64,000 bases of DNA from Pectobacterium carotovorum (GTDB taxonomy: Bacteria > Pseudomonadota > Gammaproteobacteria > Enterobacterales > Enterobacteriaceae). Location: contig NZ_JAXAFK010000001.1 of NCBI RefSeq assembly GCF_033898505.1, forward strand, positions 2,604,001-2,668,000. Reading direction: 5' to 3'. Under the pieces are notes generated by a model that searched no databases, was not told the origin of the DNA, and saw only the letters and a list, made by a program, of their open reading frames with translations. The position numbers and the translations under genes are program-made. Shown here in pieces: positions 7,514-18,038 of the stretch (its first letter is position 1; every line of letters begins with the position of its first letter).

Positions 7514-8530
7514 ATGAAATACGCATTCTGGAATAACAAAGGTGGGACAGGGAAAACAACACTAGCTTTCCAAACAATCTGTGAGATTGCTCTACAGAAC
7601 CCTCAGTCGTCTATTCTCGTTATCGATTGCTGCCCGCAAGCAAACCTCTCTGAACTTTTCTTAGGTAGTTTACAAGGAAACGGAGGAAACAATCTTCTTC
7701 AACTTCAAAGCGGACAAATACGAAAAACAATTGGAGGATATTTTGAAAGAAGACTACCTACTCCATATACCCCTCCAGCAATAAACTCTGACGACTTTAT
7801 ATCCAAGCCCTCATCGTTCAACAGTTTAGTACCAAATAACATTGACCTTCTAGCTGGAGATCCTCTTTTGGAGCTGCAAGCCAATACAATGTACACAATG
7901 GCTAATGTTTCAAGTCCTGTAATCAATAACTGGAGTGCAGTAATTCAATGGCTCTCTGATTTTCTCGCTAGACTGTCTACTAATTACGAATATATATTCT
8001 TCGATCTAAACCCAAGCTTTGCTCTATATACTCAAATAGCATTGGCTGCAACTGATCGCCTCATCCTACCCGTTATGGCTGATGATTCATCTAGAAGAGC
8101 AATTCAAAATGCATTCTCATTGGTATATGGACTTCGCCTTCCATCTCCTATCTACGCTCAACATGCATTCTCTAACCAGTTATTAAATGCAGGTAGTAAT
8201 ATTCCTCAGACTCACTTAATTGTAAAAAATCGAATCACCCAGTATATGGGTCCAGCTTCAGGATATGCAGCGATACTTAATTCTATAGACAATGACGTTA
8301 GTAACCTTATAATCCAAAGCCCATCAAATTTCACATTCACAAACGTGTCAAACGGTTTCTGTGAAATACGCGATTTTCAGACATGTGGCGTAGTTGCTGC
8401 TGCATGCGGGATGCCTTTTTCAACTATGACGGCAAGACGCTATAACGTATTCTCTCAACGAATTCAGGTAAACAGGGAACAGCTTGATCTCGCACTAGAT
8501 CATATTCAAAGAATTGTTACAAAACTCTGA
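7514..8530 (+). CDS. Orphan ParA-like P-loop ATPase
   Basis: 338 residues. The deviant Walker A of ParA/MinD ATPases, NNKGGTGKTT, is at 7-16. The following motif reads VIDCCPQAN, where most ParA proteins have a D-x-D-P-Q arrangement, so the second Asp is Cys. Walker B is YIFFDLNPS. A central insert at about 60-115 and a C-terminal helix near 310-335 are unlike plasmid ParA. ATG 7514 is preferred because GGAG lies nine bases upstream; another in-frame ATG is at 7481. There is no parB, parS-like array or replication gene beside it. The codon and base composition is AT-rich compared with both neighbours, which suggests horizontal transfer. The function is unknown: plasmid remnant, partition of an unknown cargo, or defence are all possible. 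Confidence 0.8.
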   Translation: MKYAFWNNKGGTGKTTLAFQTICEIALQNPQSSILVIDCCPQANLSELFLGSLQGNGGNNLLQLQSGQIRKTIGGYFERRLPTPYTPPAINSDDFISKPSSFNSLVPNNIDLLAGDPLLELQANTMYTMANVSSPVINNWSAVIQWLSDFLARLSTNYEYIFFDLNPSFALYTQIALAATDRLILPVMADDSSRRAIQNAFSLVYGLRLPSPIYAQHAFSNQLLNAGSNIPQTHLIVKNRITQYMGPASGYAAILNSIDNDVSNLIIQSPSNFTFTNVSNGFCEIRDFQTCGVVAAACGMPFSTMTARRYNVFSQRIQVNREQLDLALDHIQRIVTKL

Positions 8531-8639
8531 TTTAAGAATCAAACATTATGCCAATATTGAACTGCTAATTAAAATTAATGCTCCCTGTACAGAAAATTTC
8601 TCATTCTAAATCAAAAATCTAAGCTTAAATTTAGGTCAT

Positions 8640-8676
8640 AAAAAAACACCAGCCTATTGGGAGGCTGGTGTTTTTA
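8640..8676. terminator. Strong bidirectional terminator between the ParA-like gene and guaA
   Basis: AAAAACACCAGCCT pairs with AGGCTGGTGTTTTT across a 6-base loop. A-runs and T-runs flank the stem on both sides, so it can end transcription of both convergent genes. Confidence 0.85.
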
Positions 8677-8709
8677 AGTATCGCTTAATAATCCAACGCT
8701 ACTAACGTT

Positions 8710-10287
8710 TTATTCCCACTCAATCGTCGCAGGTGGCTTGCCCGATACGTCGTAAACGACGCGGGAGATGCCGTCGACTTCGTTGATGATGCGGTTGGAG
8801 ACGCGGCCTAAGAAGTCGTATGGCAGGTGTGCCCAGTGCGCGGTCATAAAGTCGATGGTTTCTACCGCACGCAGCGAGACAACCCAATCGTATTTACGGC
8901 CATCGCCCATCACGCCCACGGAACGAACCGGCAGGAAGACGGTGAATGCCTGACTGACCTTGTTGTACAGGTCGGCTTTGTGCAGCTCTTCAATGAAGAT
9001 CGCATCCGCACGACGCAGCAGGTCACAATATTCTTTCTTCACTTCACCCAGCACGCGCACGCCCAGACCTGGGCCTGGGAACGGATGGCGGTACAGCATG
9101 TTGTACGGCAGACCCAGTTCCAGACCGATCTTACGCACTTCGTCTTTGAACAGCTCTTTCAGCGGCTCAACCAGACCCAGCTTCATCTCTTTCGGCAGGC
9201 CACCCACGTTGTGGTGGGACTTGATGACGTGCGCTTTGCCCGTCGCAGAGGCCGCAGATTCGATGACGTCCGGGTAGATGGTGCCTTGCGCCAGCCATTT
9301 CACGTCAGTTTGCTTGCTGGCTTCTTCATCGAAGACTTCAACGAACACGCGACCGATGATTTTACGCTTGGCTTCTGGATCGTTTTCGCCAGCCAGCTCG
9401 CCCAGGAAGCGATCTTCCGCTGCCACGTGAACAATGTTCAGGCCGAAATGATCGCCGAACATTTCCAGCACCTGATCGGCTTCGTTCAGGCGCAGCAGGC
9501 CGTTATCGACAAACACGCAGGTCAGGCGGTCACCAATCGCGCGGTGCAGCAGCATCGCGGTCACAGAAGAATCCACGCCGCCAGACAGGCCCAGAATCAC
9601 TTTGTCGTTGCCGACCTGCTCACGAATACGGGTCACCGCATCGTCGATAATCTTGGCTGGCGTCCACAGTGCTTCACACTGGCAGATGTCACGGACAAAA
9701 CGCTCTAACATGCGCTGCCCCTGACGGGTGTGCGTCACTTCCGGGTGGAACTGCACGCCGTAAAAACGCTTCTCTTCATTCGCCATGATGGCAAACGGAC
9801 AGGTATCCGTGCTGGCAACGGTGGTAAACCCTTCAGGGATTGCCGTCACTTTGTCGCCGTGGCTCATCCAGACATCCAGCAGCGGTGCACCTGCGGCGCT
9901 CAACGCATCCTGAATATCACGCACCAGCGCGCTCTCGGTCTTCACTTCTACCTGCGCATAACCAAACTCACGCTCGTTGGAACCTTCAACGTGGCCACCC
10001 AACTGCATCGCCATCGTCTGCATGCCGTAGCACACGCCTAATACCGGTACGCCAGCATTGAAAACGTATTCTGGCGCACGCGGGCTGCCAAACTCGGTGG
10101 TGCTTTCCGGGCCGCCGGACAGGATGATCCCGTTCGGATTAAACCCGCGAATCTGCGCTTCCGTGACATCCCATGCCCACAGTTCACAGTAAACGCCCAG
10201 TTCACGCACGCGACGTGCAACCAGCTGCGTGTACTGCGAGCCGAAATCCAGAATAAGAATGCGGTGTTGATGAATGTTTTGAGTCAT
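8710..10287 (-). CDS. guaA: GMP synthase (glutamine-hydrolysing)
   Basis: Converts XMP, ATP and glutamine to GMP, the last step of guanine nucleotide synthesis. The 525-residue length equals the E. coli enzyme. The N-terminal glutaminase domain has GVCYGMQ with the catalytic Cys and QFHPEV with the His. The ATP-pyrophosphatase domain has the P-loop SGGVDSS, and the C-terminal dimerisation domain ends PPATIEWE. The start [20 protein letters not shown] at 10287 matches the family; the frame extends to 10365 but those residues are not conserved. It forms the guaBA operon with guaB, 125 bases upstream. Confidence 0.97.
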   Translation of the reverse strand: MTQNIHQHRILILDFGSQYTQLVARRVRELGVYCELWAWDVTEAQIRGFNPNGIILSGGPESTTEFGSPRAPEYVFNAGVPVLGVCYGMQTMAMQLGGHVEGSNEREFGYAQVEVKTESALVRDIQDALSAAGAPLLDVWMSHGDKVTAIPEGFTTVASTDTCPFAIMANEEKRFYGVQFHPEVTHTRQGQRMLERFVRDICQCEALWTPAKIIDDAVTRIREQVGNDKVILGLSGGVDSSVTAMLLHRAIGDRLTCVFVDNGLLRLNEADQVLEMFGDHFGLNIVHVAAEDRFLGELAGENDPEAKRKIIGRVFVEVFDEEASKQTDVKWLAQGTIYPDVIESAASATGKAHVIKSHHNVGGLPKEMKLGLVEPLKELFKDEVRKIGLELGLPYNMLYRHPFPGPGLGVRVLGEVKKEYCDLLRRADAIFIEELHKADLYNKVSQAFTVFLPVRSVGVMGDGRKYDWVVSLRAVETIDFMTAHWAHLPYDFLGRVSNRIINEVDGISRVVYDVSGKPPATIEWE

Positions 10288-10412
10288 GAGGAGCATGTTC
10301 CAAAAAGCAAAAGACAAAAGCGAAAGAAAAAAAGTAAACCCATCTGGCCGCTCGGCCTTACACAAAGGCAGAGCGGCGCAAAATAGTACAGGGTTTATCG
10401 CGTTAAATCACC

Positions 10413-11879
10413 TTATGAACCCATACGGTAGTTCGGTGACTCTTTAGTAATGGTAACGTCGTGAACGTGGCTTTCCTGAATGCCCGCGCCGCTGATGCGT
10501 ACAAACTCAGCCTGCGTGCGGAGTGCGTCGATAGTCGCGCAACCGGTCAGCCCCATACAGGAGCGCAAACCGCCCATCTGCTGGTGAACGATCTCTTTCA
10601 GGCGGCCTTTATAAGCTACGCGGCCTTCGATACCTTCCGGCACCAGTTTGTCGGCTGCGTTATCGGTCTGGAAGTAACGGTCTGATGAGCCTTTGGACAT
10701 CGCGCCCAGTGAACCCATACCGCGATAAGATTTGAATGAACGACCTTGATACAGTTCGATTTCACCCGGAGATTCTTCCGTACCCGCCAGCATAGAACCG
10801 ACCATGACACAGGCCGCGCCTGCTGCAATGGCTTTAGCGATGTCGCCGGAGAAGCGGATACCGCCATCAGCGATGACCGGAATGCCCGTGCCTTCCAGCG
10901 CTTCAACCGCATCGGAAATCGCCGTAATTTGCGGTACACCTACGCCAGTCACGATACGCGTTGTACAGATAGAACCAGGGCCGATACCTACTTTCACCGC
11001 GCTAACGCCCGCTTCAACCAGCGCTTTCGCACCTGCGCCCGTCGCGACATTACCGCCGATGATTTCGAGGTTCGGGTATTTCGCACGCGTTTCACGAATA
11101 CGCTGCAATACGCCTTCGGAATGGCCATGTGAGGAGTCGATCAGCAGAACGTCAACGCCCGCGGCAACCAGCGCATCAACGCGCTCTTCGTTACCCGCAC
11201 CGGCGCCAACCGCTGCGCCAACGCGCAGGCGACCGTGCTCGTCTTTACAGGCGTTAGGCTTACGTTCTGCTTTCTGGAAATCTTTTACCGTGATCATGCC
11301 GATCAGGTGGAATTTGTCGTCAACGACCAGCGCTTTCTCGACGCGTTTTTCGTGCATCTTTTGCAGCACAACGTCACGCGCTTCGCCTTCTTTAACGGTG
11401 ACCAGACGCTCTTTCGGCGTCATGAACGCGCTAACCGGTTTTTCCAAATCGGTCACAAAACGCACGTCACGACCGGTGATGATGCCCACCAGCTCGTTGT
11501 CTTTTGCCACGACAGGGTAACCGGCGAAGCCGTTGCGCTCGGTCAGCTCTTTCATTTCACGCAGCGTCGTTTCTGGCGTCACTGTTTGTGGATCAACCAC
11601 CACGCCGCTTTCATGTTTTTTCACGCGGCTCACTTCTTCAGCCTGACGCTCAATTGACATATTTTTGTGAATAAAGCCCAGACCGCCTTCCTGCGCCAGC
11701 GCAATAGCCAGGCCGGATTCGGTAACGGTATCCATCGCTGCGGACAGCATAGGAATATTCAGGCGAATGTTTTTCGTCAACTGCGTGGACAGATCGGCAG
11801 TGTTAGGCAGAACGGTAGAATGAGCGGGAACCAGGAGGACGTCATCAAACGTCAGTGCTTCTTTAGCGATACGTAGCAT
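10413..11879 (-). CDS. guaB: Inosine-5'-monophosphate dehydrogenase
   Basis: Oxidises IMP to XMP with NAD+, the committed step toward GMP. There are 488 residues from [16 protein letters not shown], matching E. coli in start and length. A (beta/alpha)8 barrel is interrupted by two CBS domains at about 90-205. The catalytic loop [13 protein letters not shown] carries the active Cys, and the flap region follows with [16 protein letters not shown] 11879 is chosen over the upstream frame start at 11933 because it matches the family start. It is the first gene of guaBA, with a PurR box 63 bases upstream. Confidence 0.97.
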   Translation of the reverse strand: MLRIAKEALTFDDVLLVPAHSTVLPNTADLSTQLTKNIRLNIPMLSAAMDTVTESGLAIALAQEGGLGFIHKNMSIERQAEEVSRVKKHESGVVVDPQTVTPETTLREMKELTERNGFAGYPVVAKDNELVGIITGRDVRFVTDLEKPVSAFMTPKERLVTVKEGEARDVVLQKMHEKRVEKALVVDDKFHLIGMITVKDFQKAERKPNACKDEHGRLRVGAAVGAGAGNEERVDALVAAGVDVLLIDSSHGHSEGVLQRIRETRAKYPNLEIIGGNVATGAGAKALVEAGVSAVKVGIGPGSICTTRIVTGVGVPQITAISDAVEALEGTGIPVIADGGIRFSGDIAKAIAAGAACVMVGSMLAGTEESPGEIELYQGRSFKSYRGMGSLGAMSKGSSDRYFQTDNAADKLVPEGIEGRVAYKGRLKEIVHQQMGGLRSCMGLTGCATIDALRTQAEFVRISGAGIQESHVHDVTITKESPNYRMGS

Positions 11880-11941
11880 GGGCAATATCTCACCAAGGTG
11901 GATGTAAGAATAGATAAAATATTGCCGTGGCATTATACAGA

Positions 11942-11957
11942 GCGTAATCGGTTGCCT
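11942..11957 (-). promoter_or_regulatory. PurR operator upstream of guaB
   Basis: On the minus strand AGGCAACCGATTACGC fits the PurR consensus ANGCAANCGNTTNCNT at all specified positions but the last. The position, about 65 bases before the guaB start, agrees with purine repression of guaBA in E. coli. Confidence 0.75.
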
Positions 11958-12050
11958 CCAGCATTATTTTACTAAAATGCTTGATTACCTGTTTCAGGTA
12001 GGTAGTATCGATCAATTAAGTGACTGTTTTAAAATTTGATCTGGCTCACA

Positions 12051-13445
12051 ATGTCTCAATTTCCCTCCTCTGCAATTTTTACCGTTAGCCGACTGAATCA
12101 GACGGTTAGACAACTGTTGGAAATGGAAATGGGCCAGATTTGGCTCTCCGGCGAAATCTCCAACCTTTCTCAGCCCTCATCCGGCCATTGGTATTTCACG
12201 CTGAAAGATGAACGTGCACAGGTGCGCTGCGCGATGTTTCGTACCAGCAACCGTAGGGTGACGTTCCGCCCGCAAAACGGTCAGCAGGTGCTGATTCGGG
12301 CGAGCATTACGCTGTATGAACCCCGTGGCGACTATCAGCTACTGGCGGAAAGCATGCAGCCCGCCGGCGACGGTCTGTTGCAGCAGCAGTTTGAACAGCT
12401 CAAGCAACGTCTCGCCGCCGAAGGGCTGTTCGACCAACAATTTAAGCAAGTGCTTCCCTCTCCTGCCAAACAGGTCGGTGTGATTACATCAGCCAGCGGT
12501 GCCGCCCTACACGATATCTTGCAGGTGTTACAGCGCCGCGATCCATCACTGCCGGTGATCGTGTATCCCACGTCAGTGCAAGGCGCAGAAGCACCGTTAC
12601 AAATTGTCCGCGCCATCGAGTTGGCTAACCAGAGAGATGAGTGTGATGTGTTAATCGTCGGGCGCGGCGGCGGTTCGCTGGAAGATCTCTGGAGTTTTAA
12701 TGACGAACGGGTCGCCCGCGCGATTTTCGCCAGCCGCATTCCTATCGTCAGCGCTGTGGGTCATGAAACCGATGTCACCATCGCCGATTTCGTCGGTGAC
12801 CTGCGCGCGCCCACGCCATCCGCCGCTGCCGAGTTAGTGAGTCGTAACCAACTGGAGCTGTTACGCCAAATACAGTCCCAGCGTCAGCGTCTGGAAATGG
12901 CGATGGATTATTACCTTGCCCAGCGCAACCGGGACTTTACCCGTCTACACCACCGTTTGCAGCAGCAGCACCCGCAGTTGCGGCTGGCACGTCAGCAGGC
13001 ACAGTTGGTCAAACTGCGCCAGCGGCTGGATGACGCCATGCAGCAGCAACTTCGACAGACCTCACGCCGAAGTGAACGCTTACAACAGCGTCTGATGCAA
13101 CAACAGCCGCAGGCCCGCATTCACCGTGCACAGCAGCGTTTGCAGCAGTTGAGCTATCAGATGCAAAGCGCGGTGGAGCGCCAGTTAAATCAGAACAAAC
13201 AAAAACTGGGCATCGCCTGTTCGCGACTGGAAGGTGTAAGCCCGCTGGCAACGCTGGCGCGCGGCTACAACGTCACCACCGCCCCGGACGGTAAAGTGCT
13301 GAAAAACGTCACGCAGATTACCCCCGGTGAAACGCTGAAAACCCGTTTGCAGGACGGCTGGATAGAAAGTCAGGTCACGACGCTAATGCCGAATCCAGAT
13401 TCCGTGAAAAAGCAGCGAAAACCCTCATCCCGGACGCCAAAATAA
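12051..13445 (+). CDS. xseA: Exodeoxyribonuclease VII large subunit
   Basis: 464 residues (E. coli 456). With XseB it degrades single-stranded DNA from both ends to acid-soluble oligonucleotides. The N-terminal OB-fold contains [20 protein letters not shown]. The catalytic region follows with the conserved [11 protein letters not shown] and [13 protein letters not shown] motifs near 209-250. A long Gln/Arg-rich coiled coil spans about 280-400, where XseB binds. The start at 12051 ([15 protein letters not shown]) matches the family. It is divergent from guaB, as in E. coli. Confidence 0.96.
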   Translation: MSQFPSSAIFTVSRLNQTVRQLLEMEMGQIWLSGEISNLSQPSSGHWYFTLKDERAQVRCAMFRTSNRRVTFRPQNGQQVLIRASITLYEPRGDYQLLAESMQPAGDGLLQQQFEQLKQRLAAEGLFDQQFKQVLPSPAKQVGVITSASGAALHDILQVLQRRDPSLPVIVYPTSVQGAEAPLQIVRAIELANQRDECDVLIVGRGGGSLEDLWSFNDERVARAIFASRIPIVSAVGHETDVTIADFVGDLRAPTPSAAAELVSRNQLELLRQIQSQRQRLEMAMDYYLAQRNRDFTRLHHRLQQQHPQLRLARQQAQLVKLRQRLDDAMQQQLRQTSRRSERLQQRLMQQQPQARIHRAQQRLQQLSYQMQSAVERQLNQNKQKLGIACSRLEGVSPLATLARGYNVTTAPDGKVLKNVTQITPGETLKTRLQDGWIESQVTTLMPNPDSVKKQRKPSSRTPK

Positions 13446-13673
13446 CGCGATCGGCATAAAATGCGTGAATGGGGATTTGTCCTAAAACGACGGCGATCCC
13501 CCATTCTTGCCCCCGGCATCTGAACTATACTCATTCCCAGTTCACTAATTCATATTAACCGTTTTCACCACACGGGTTCCGGCCTCTGCGCGGTGACGCG
13601 GATGGGATAAAAGACAGTGAGCTTTGTTGATCGTCTGTGTTACCCCTGATGAGCGTTTTCAAGGAGATGAGGT

Positions 13674-14717
13674 ATGAAGTCCAGACCGATTTGTAGCGTG
13701 ATTCCCCCTTATATTTTGCATCGCATTATTGCAAACGGCACAGACGAACAGCGCCACTGCGCGCAACAAACGCTGATGCACGTTCAGTCATTAATGGTCA
13801 GCCATAATCCACGCCCGGAACCCCATGAGAAATTACCCGCCGGACAGGCCAATCGCAGCATCCACGATGCCGAACAGCAGCAACAGTTACCCGGCAAGCT
13901 GGTGCGTGCGGAAGGCCAGCCCAGCAACGGTGACATCGCCGTCGATGAAGCCTACAGCTACCTGGGCGTGACCTATGATTTCTTCTGGAAGATTTTCCAA
14001 CGCAACTCGCTGGACGCCGAGGGACTGTCGCTGACCGGCACGGTGCATTACGGTCAGGATTACCAGAACGCCTTCTGGAACGGGCAACAGATGGTATTCG
14101 GGGATGGCGACGGCAAAATCTTTAATCGCTTCACGATTGCGCTGGATGTGGTCGCGCATGAACTTGCTCACGGCATTACCGAACACGAAGCAGGACTGAT
14201 TTATTTTCGTCAGTCCGGCGCGCTGAACGAATCACTTTCCGATGTCTTTGGTTCCATGGTCAAGCAGTACCATTTGGGGCAAACCGCTGAGCAGGCGGAC
14301 TGGTTTATCGGTGCCGATCTGCTGGCAGACGGTATTCACGGGATGGGGCTGCGGTCGATGTCTCACCCAGGCACCGCATATGATGATGAACTGCTAGGAA
14401 TCGATCCCCAGCCCTCTCATATGAGTGAATATGTGAACACGCGTGAAGACAACGGCGGCGTGCACCTGAACTCAGGCATTCCCAACCGGGCATTCTATCT
14501 GACGGCCATCGCGCTGGGCGGGCATTCCTGGGAAAAAGCCGGTCGCATCTGGTACGACACACTCTGCGATAAAACGCTGCCGCAAAATGCAGACTTCGAG
14601 ATTTTCGCGCGCCATACCATTCAACATGCCGCTAAGCGTTTTAACCACACCGTTGCCGACATCGTCATGCAGTCGTGGGAAACCGTGGGCGTGGAGGTTC
14701 GTCAGGAGTTCCTATGA
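13674..14717 (+). CDS. Protealysin-like M4 neutral metalloprotease (Prt1-type)
   Basis: 347-residue zinc protease of the thermolysin family. HELAH at 162-166 and the third ligand Glu in NESLSD (186) form the zinc site, and a conserved His lies in GGVHLNSGIPN. There is no signal peptide. Residues 1-50 form the short propeptide of protealysin-like enzymes with the PPY/PPL motif at 11-13. Related enzymes are Serratia protealysin and the Erwinia carotovora Prt1 protease. An AAGGAGATGAGG-type ribosome site precedes ATG 13674. It overlaps the next gene, its emfourin-like inhibitor, by four bases (ATGA). It is inserted between xseA and yfgJ compared with E. coli. Confidence 0.92.
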   Translation: MKSRPICSVIPPYILHRIIANGTDEQRHCAQQTLMHVQSLMVSHNPRPEPHEKLPAGQANRSIHDAEQQQQLPGKLVRAEGQPSNGDIAVDEAYSYLGVTYDFFWKIFQRNSLDAEGLSLTGTVHYGQDYQNAFWNGQQMVFGDGDGKIFNRFTIALDVVAHELAHGITEHEAGLIYFRQSGALNESLSDVFGSMVKQYHLGQTAEQADWFIGADLLADGIHGMGLRSMSHPGTAYDDELLGIDPQPSHMSEYVNTREDNGGVHLNSGIPNRAFYLTAIALGGHSWEKAGRIWYDTLCDKTLPQNADFEIFARHTIQHAAKRFNHTVADIVMQSWETVGVEVRQEFL

Positions 14718-15058
14718 AGACGCTGCCAGCGCTCAACGACGATGCCATCATTGAGCTGGCGCGTGAGGGGGGATTCGCCTTTATCCCTAAGCTGGCGGGG
14801 CCGCGACGCTTCACGCTCGCCAGCGTACCGCCATCCGAACGGGAGCGGATTTGTAACGCTATCCGTAATGCCTTTCCTCAGGCTCGCAAACCCGGCGAAC
14901 CAGATGGCCCGGGGCGTGGCGACCAGTTCTATTACCGCATCCACATCAGCTACCGTCACCCGCAACAGAACCAGTATGCCGATGTCATTTTGCTGATCCC
15001 CGAAGACCATGCACCACCAGAGCTGACCGAGCTGTGGCGCAACGGCGTACAGGAGTAA
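14714..15058 (+). CDS. Emfourin-like inhibitor of protealysin
   Basis: 114 residues beginning MKTLPALNDDAIIELAREGG, with the central FIPKLAGPRRFTL and a C-terminal YADVILLIPEDHAPPELTEL. Small proteins encoded directly after protealysin genes (emfourin, M4in, in Serratia proteamaculans) are tight inhibitors of the protease inside the cell. The identification rests on position, size and the recognisable sequence. The ATG overlaps the protease stop as ATGA, implying translational coupling so that enzyme and inhibitor are made together. Confidence 0.85.
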   Translation: MKTLPALNDDAIIELAREGGFAFIPKLAGPRRFTLASVPPSERERICNAIRNAFPQARKPGEPDGPGRGDQFYYRIHISYRHPQQNQYADVILLIPEDHAPPELTELWRNGVQE

Positions 15059-15067
15059 CCAACAGGC

Positions 15068-15292
15068 TTAATCAGCAGGTAAATAGCTGAACACAACGCG
15101 CCGTTTGGAAATCATCCCGTGCTGCTGGCAGAAGTAATCTACCGCACCACAGGCTTTCAGCTCCTGAAGCAAGTGCTTACATTCAGGGCACGCAGCCTCA
15201 CGCAGATAACGCTGTTGGCACTCTTCACATCGGAATGAACCATCAGGCTGCCACAGCATCACGTGGTGACAATCAGGACAATGTGCATCCAT
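15068..15292 (-). CDS. yfgJ: Zinc-ribbon protein YfgJ
   Basis: 74 residues (E. coli YfgJ 71) consisting of zinc ribbons. CPDCHH near 5, CEECQQ near 26 and CPECKH near 39 give paired cysteines, followed by the conserved KACGAVDYFCQQHGMISKRRV. It matches E. coli YfgJ in order and in location beside der. The function is unknown; the ribbons may bind nucleic acid or protein. Confidence 0.93.
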   Translation of the reverse strand: MDAHCPDCHHVMLWQPDGSFRCEECQQRYLREAACPECKHLLQELKACGAVDYFCQQHGMISKRRVVFSYLPAD

Positions 15293-15336
15293 CTTTTCTC
15301 CTCCATTGTGCTATCAATAACAAGCGGTGCCAGACG

Positions 15337-16296
15337 TTAAATCACACCGAGTGAACGCAGCACATACAGCCCGAACGCAATCACAAAGAATGCCCCAACC
15401 GTCGTCAGCCCGATAATATTGGCCGCCAGCGTGGCGTTTCCGCCCATCGCCCGCGTCATTGCATAGCTACCAGCTGCGGTTGGCGTTGAGGAAAACAGAA
15501 AAATAATCCCCAGCTCAACACCGCGGAAACCAACAAGCCATCCCCCCAGCGTGAGTAGCCCCGGCACAACGAATATCTTCGCAACAGAAGACAGCACGGC
15601 AACATTCGACGAACGGAACATACTGCGCCACTCCAGACTGGCTCCGGCACAGAGTAGCGCCAGCGGCAGCGCCATAGAGGAAATAAAGCCACCCGTTTGT
15701 TTAATTACGCCAGGCATTGGCAGTTGGCTTTGTCCATAGGCCGCGCCAAGAAGCAGGCCAATAATCAGCGGATTGGTCACAATACCGCGCAGCAGTTGGC
15801 TTACCGGGATCTTCTGCTCAGGTGATTGCCGCTGCAAGCTGCGCGTCAGCGTAATGACAGACAGTGCGTTGAACATAATCACCGTCACCATCAGATACAG
15901 TGATCCAACAGCAATACCTTCATCACCGTAAGCACTCATCGCAAATGCCAACCCCATTACGCCAGTATTCGAACGGAATCCGCCTTGCACAAAAATGCCG
16001 CGTTCCTTCGGGTCCTTAACGACCTTCACCGCCGCGATTTCCAGCAGCAGGAATGTCGCCAGCGTACCTACCGTGCCATATACCACCAGCGGCCACTGTT
16101 CCGAAAACGATTGGTGATTACCTGCAACACTAAAAAACAGCAGACAGGGAAGAGAAAGATTGAATACAACCCGCATTGCCGTATCACAAAACGCATCATT
16201 CAGCAGATTGAGTTTGCGTAACACAATACCTATCAACAACATCAGCACATTGGGCATCGTGACGTTGAATGCAAAACTCCAGGTTTCCCAGGACAT
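15337..16296 (-). CDS. AEC-family transporter (auxin efflux carrier type)
   Basis: 319 residues, almost wholly hydrophobic, with about ten membrane segments in two five-helix repeats. NVLMLLIGIVLRK near the N-terminus and GGFRSNTGVMGLAF in the fourth/fifth helix region are typical of the auxin efflux carrier/malonate permease (MdcF) family. In enterobacteria these carry dicarboxylates or are uncharacterised. It has no metabolic operon partner; it sits between yfgJ and der, where E. coli has none, so it is an accessory insertion. The substrate is unknown. Confidence 0.85.
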   Translation of the reverse strand: MSWETWSFAFNVTMPNVLMLLIGIVLRKLNLLNDAFCDTAMRVVFNLSLPCLLFFSVAGNHQSFSEQWPLVVYGTVGTLATFLLLEIAAVKVVKDPKERGIFVQGGFRSNTGVMGLAFAMSAYGDEGIAVGSLYLMVTVIMFNALSVITLTRSLQRQSPEQKIPVSQLLRGIVTNPLIIGLLLGAAYGQSQLPMPGVIKQTGGFISSMALPLALLCAGASLEWRSMFRSSNVAVLSSVAKIFVVPGLLTLGGWLVGFRGVELGIIFLFSSTPTAAGSYAMTRAMGGNATLAANIIGLTTVGAFFVIAFGLYVLRSLGVI

Positions 16297-16352
16297 GACT
16301 TTCCTTGATGGTTATTTGTTTTGTTAACGACGCTTCGGTTCGTCTCTGACAA

Positions 16353-16382
16353 AACGGGGCGAATATCACTATTCGCCCCGTT
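16353..16382 (-). terminator. Terminator of the hisS-yfgM-bamB-der region
   Basis: A 13-bp perfect stem (AACGGGGCGAATA and complement) with a 4-base loop lies just after the der stop. On the minus strand it is followed by TTTTGT. Confidence 0.8.
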
Positions 16383-16388
16383 AATAAA

Positions 16389-17876
16389 TTACTTACCTTT
16401 TTTAATGTGTGACATCAAACGCTTACGCTTGCGTAGCTGGTTTGGCGTCAGCGTGTTGCGCTTGTCTGCAAAAGGGTTTTCCCCTTCTTTAAACTGAATA
16501 CGAATCGGCGTGCCCATGACGTCCAGCGAACGACGATAGTAGTTCATCAGGTAGCGCTTGTAAGAATCCGGCAGGTCTTTCACCTGATTTCCGTGGATCA
16601 CCACAATCGGCGGGTTATAACCACCGGCGTGCGCATATTTCAGCTTCACGCGACGACCGCGCACCAGCGGCGGCTGGTGATCGTCTGATGCCATTTGCAT
16701 GATACGGGTCAACATCGCCGTGCTCACGCGACGAGTGGCGCATGCATAGGCTTCGGTTACGGACTCAAACAGGTTGCCCACGCCGCTGCCGTGTAGCGCG
16801 GAAATGAAGTGAATACGGGCAAAGTCGATAAAGCCGAGGCGTAAATCCAGCGTCTCTTTCACCTGCTCACGTACTTCCTGCGACAGGCCATCCCATTTGT
16901 TCACCACGATCACCAGTGAGCGCCCACTATTGAGGATAAAGCCCAGCAGCGAGAGATCCTGATCGGAAATACCTTCACGCGCGTCGATCACCAGCAGTAC
17001 CACGTTGGCATCTTCAATCGCCTGCAACGTCTTGATGACGGAGAATTTTTCTACCGTTTCCGTCACTTTGCCGCGCTTACGCACCCCGGCGGTATCAATC
17101 AGAATGTACTCACGCTCGTCGCGCACCATCGGGATGTATATGCTGTCACGCGTCGTGCCTGGCATGTCGAACACCACCACGCGCTCTTCACCCAGAATAC
17201 GGTTAGTCAGCGTGGACTTACCCACATTCGGACGTCCGACAATCGCCAGTTTGATCGGCAGATCTTCAGGATTGAAATCGTCTTCGGCTTCTTCTTCGCT
17301 GGCCTGCCCTTCCGCTTCTAACTCAGCCCAGTAAGCCGCATTCTCTTCTTCTTCGGTCAACTCGACCGGCTCTTCGATGCCATCCTGTACAAACGGCAGC
17401 AGAACCGTTTCCAGCAATGAAGTCACACCACGACCGTGAGACGCAGCGATAGGGTACACTTCACCCATTCCTAGCGAGTAGAAATCTGCCGTGACCATAT
17501 CTGGGTCAAGGCCATCGGTTTTGTTAGCAACCAGCACCGTCGTTTTTTCGCGGCTACGCAAATGCTTGGCAATGCCTTCATCCGCAGGCATCAGCCCCGC
17601 GCGGGCATCCACCATGAACAGCACGATATCCGCTTCTTCAATCGCCACCAGCGATTGGCCCGCCATACGTGTTTCCACGCCATCTTCGGTACCGTCGATT
17701 CCACCGGTATCGACGATAATAAATTCATGCCCTTCCACTTCTGCACGACCATACTTGCGGTCACGAGTCAGCCCAGGGAAATCCGCCACCAATGCATCAC
17801 GAGTGCGCGTTAAGCGGTTAAATAGCGTGGATTTCCCCACATTCGGGCGCCCGACCAGCGCGACGACAGGTATCAT
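16389..17876 (-). CDS. der: Ribosome-assembly GTPase Der (EngA)
   Basis: 495 residues (E. coli 490) with two tandem GTPase domains and a KH-like C-terminal domain, needed for 50S subunit maturation. G1 motifs GRPNVGKST are seen at 8-16 and again near 210, with DTGGI/DTAGV, NKTD and NKWD as the G3 and G4 motifs. An acidic linker ([17 protein letters not shown]) joins the domains, and the tail is rich in Lys/Arg. Downstream of bamB, as in E. coli. Confidence 0.97.
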   Translation of the reverse strand: MIPVVALVGRPNVGKSTLFNRLTRTRDALVADFPGLTRDRKYGRAEVEGHEFIIVDTGGIDGTEDGVETRMAGQSLVAIEEADIVLFMVDARAGLMPADEGIAKHLRSREKTTVLVANKTDGLDPDMVTADFYSLGMGEVYPIAASHGRGVTSLLETVLLPFVQDGIEEPVELTEEEENAAYWAELEAEGQASEEEAEDDFNPEDLPIKLAIVGRPNVGKSTLTNRILGEERVVVFDMPGTTRDSIYIPMVRDEREYILIDTAGVRKRGKVTETVEKFSVIKTLQAIEDANVVLLVIDAREGISDQDLSLLGFILNSGRSLVIVVNKWDGLSQEVREQVKETLDLRLGFIDFARIHFISALHGSGVGNLFESVTEAYACATRRVSTAMLTRIMQMASDDHQPPLVRGRRVKLKYAHAGGYNPPIVVIHGNQVKDLPDSYKRYLMNYYRRSLDVMGTPIRIQFKEGENPFADKRNTLTPNQLRKRKRLMSHIKKGK

Positions 17877-17944
17877 TGTTACAACCTCATTACTTATATT
17901 TCAATACGTTACAGCGAAATGCTCGCTGACGATAAAAAGACGAA

Positions 17945-17971
17945 ACGGCCCCTGATAGTGTCAGGAGCCGT
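17945..17971 (-). terminator. bamB-der intergenic hairpin
   Basis: ACGGCCCCTGA pairs with TCAGGAGCCGT across a 5-base loop, with one mismatch. On the minus strand it is followed by a T-rich stretch (GTCTTTTT), so it can terminate or attenuate transcription after bamB. Confidence 0.65.
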
Positions 17972-18038
17972 TGTGGTAACACATTCAAAAGTGGGAACGC
18001 ATCTAAAAGCGCTGCGCTCCAAATCAATACGGAGTTAC

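Noticed and set aside
8827..9708. Long open frame of 293 codons antisense to guaA
   Set aside because: It lies fully inside the well-conserved guaA gene on the other strand, has a composition typical of antisense frames (His/Gln/Phe-rich) and shows no family resemblance.
10804..11520. 238-codon frame antisense to guaB
   Set aside because: Shadow of guaB, low-complexity Thr/Ser/Pro composition and no ribosome-binding site.
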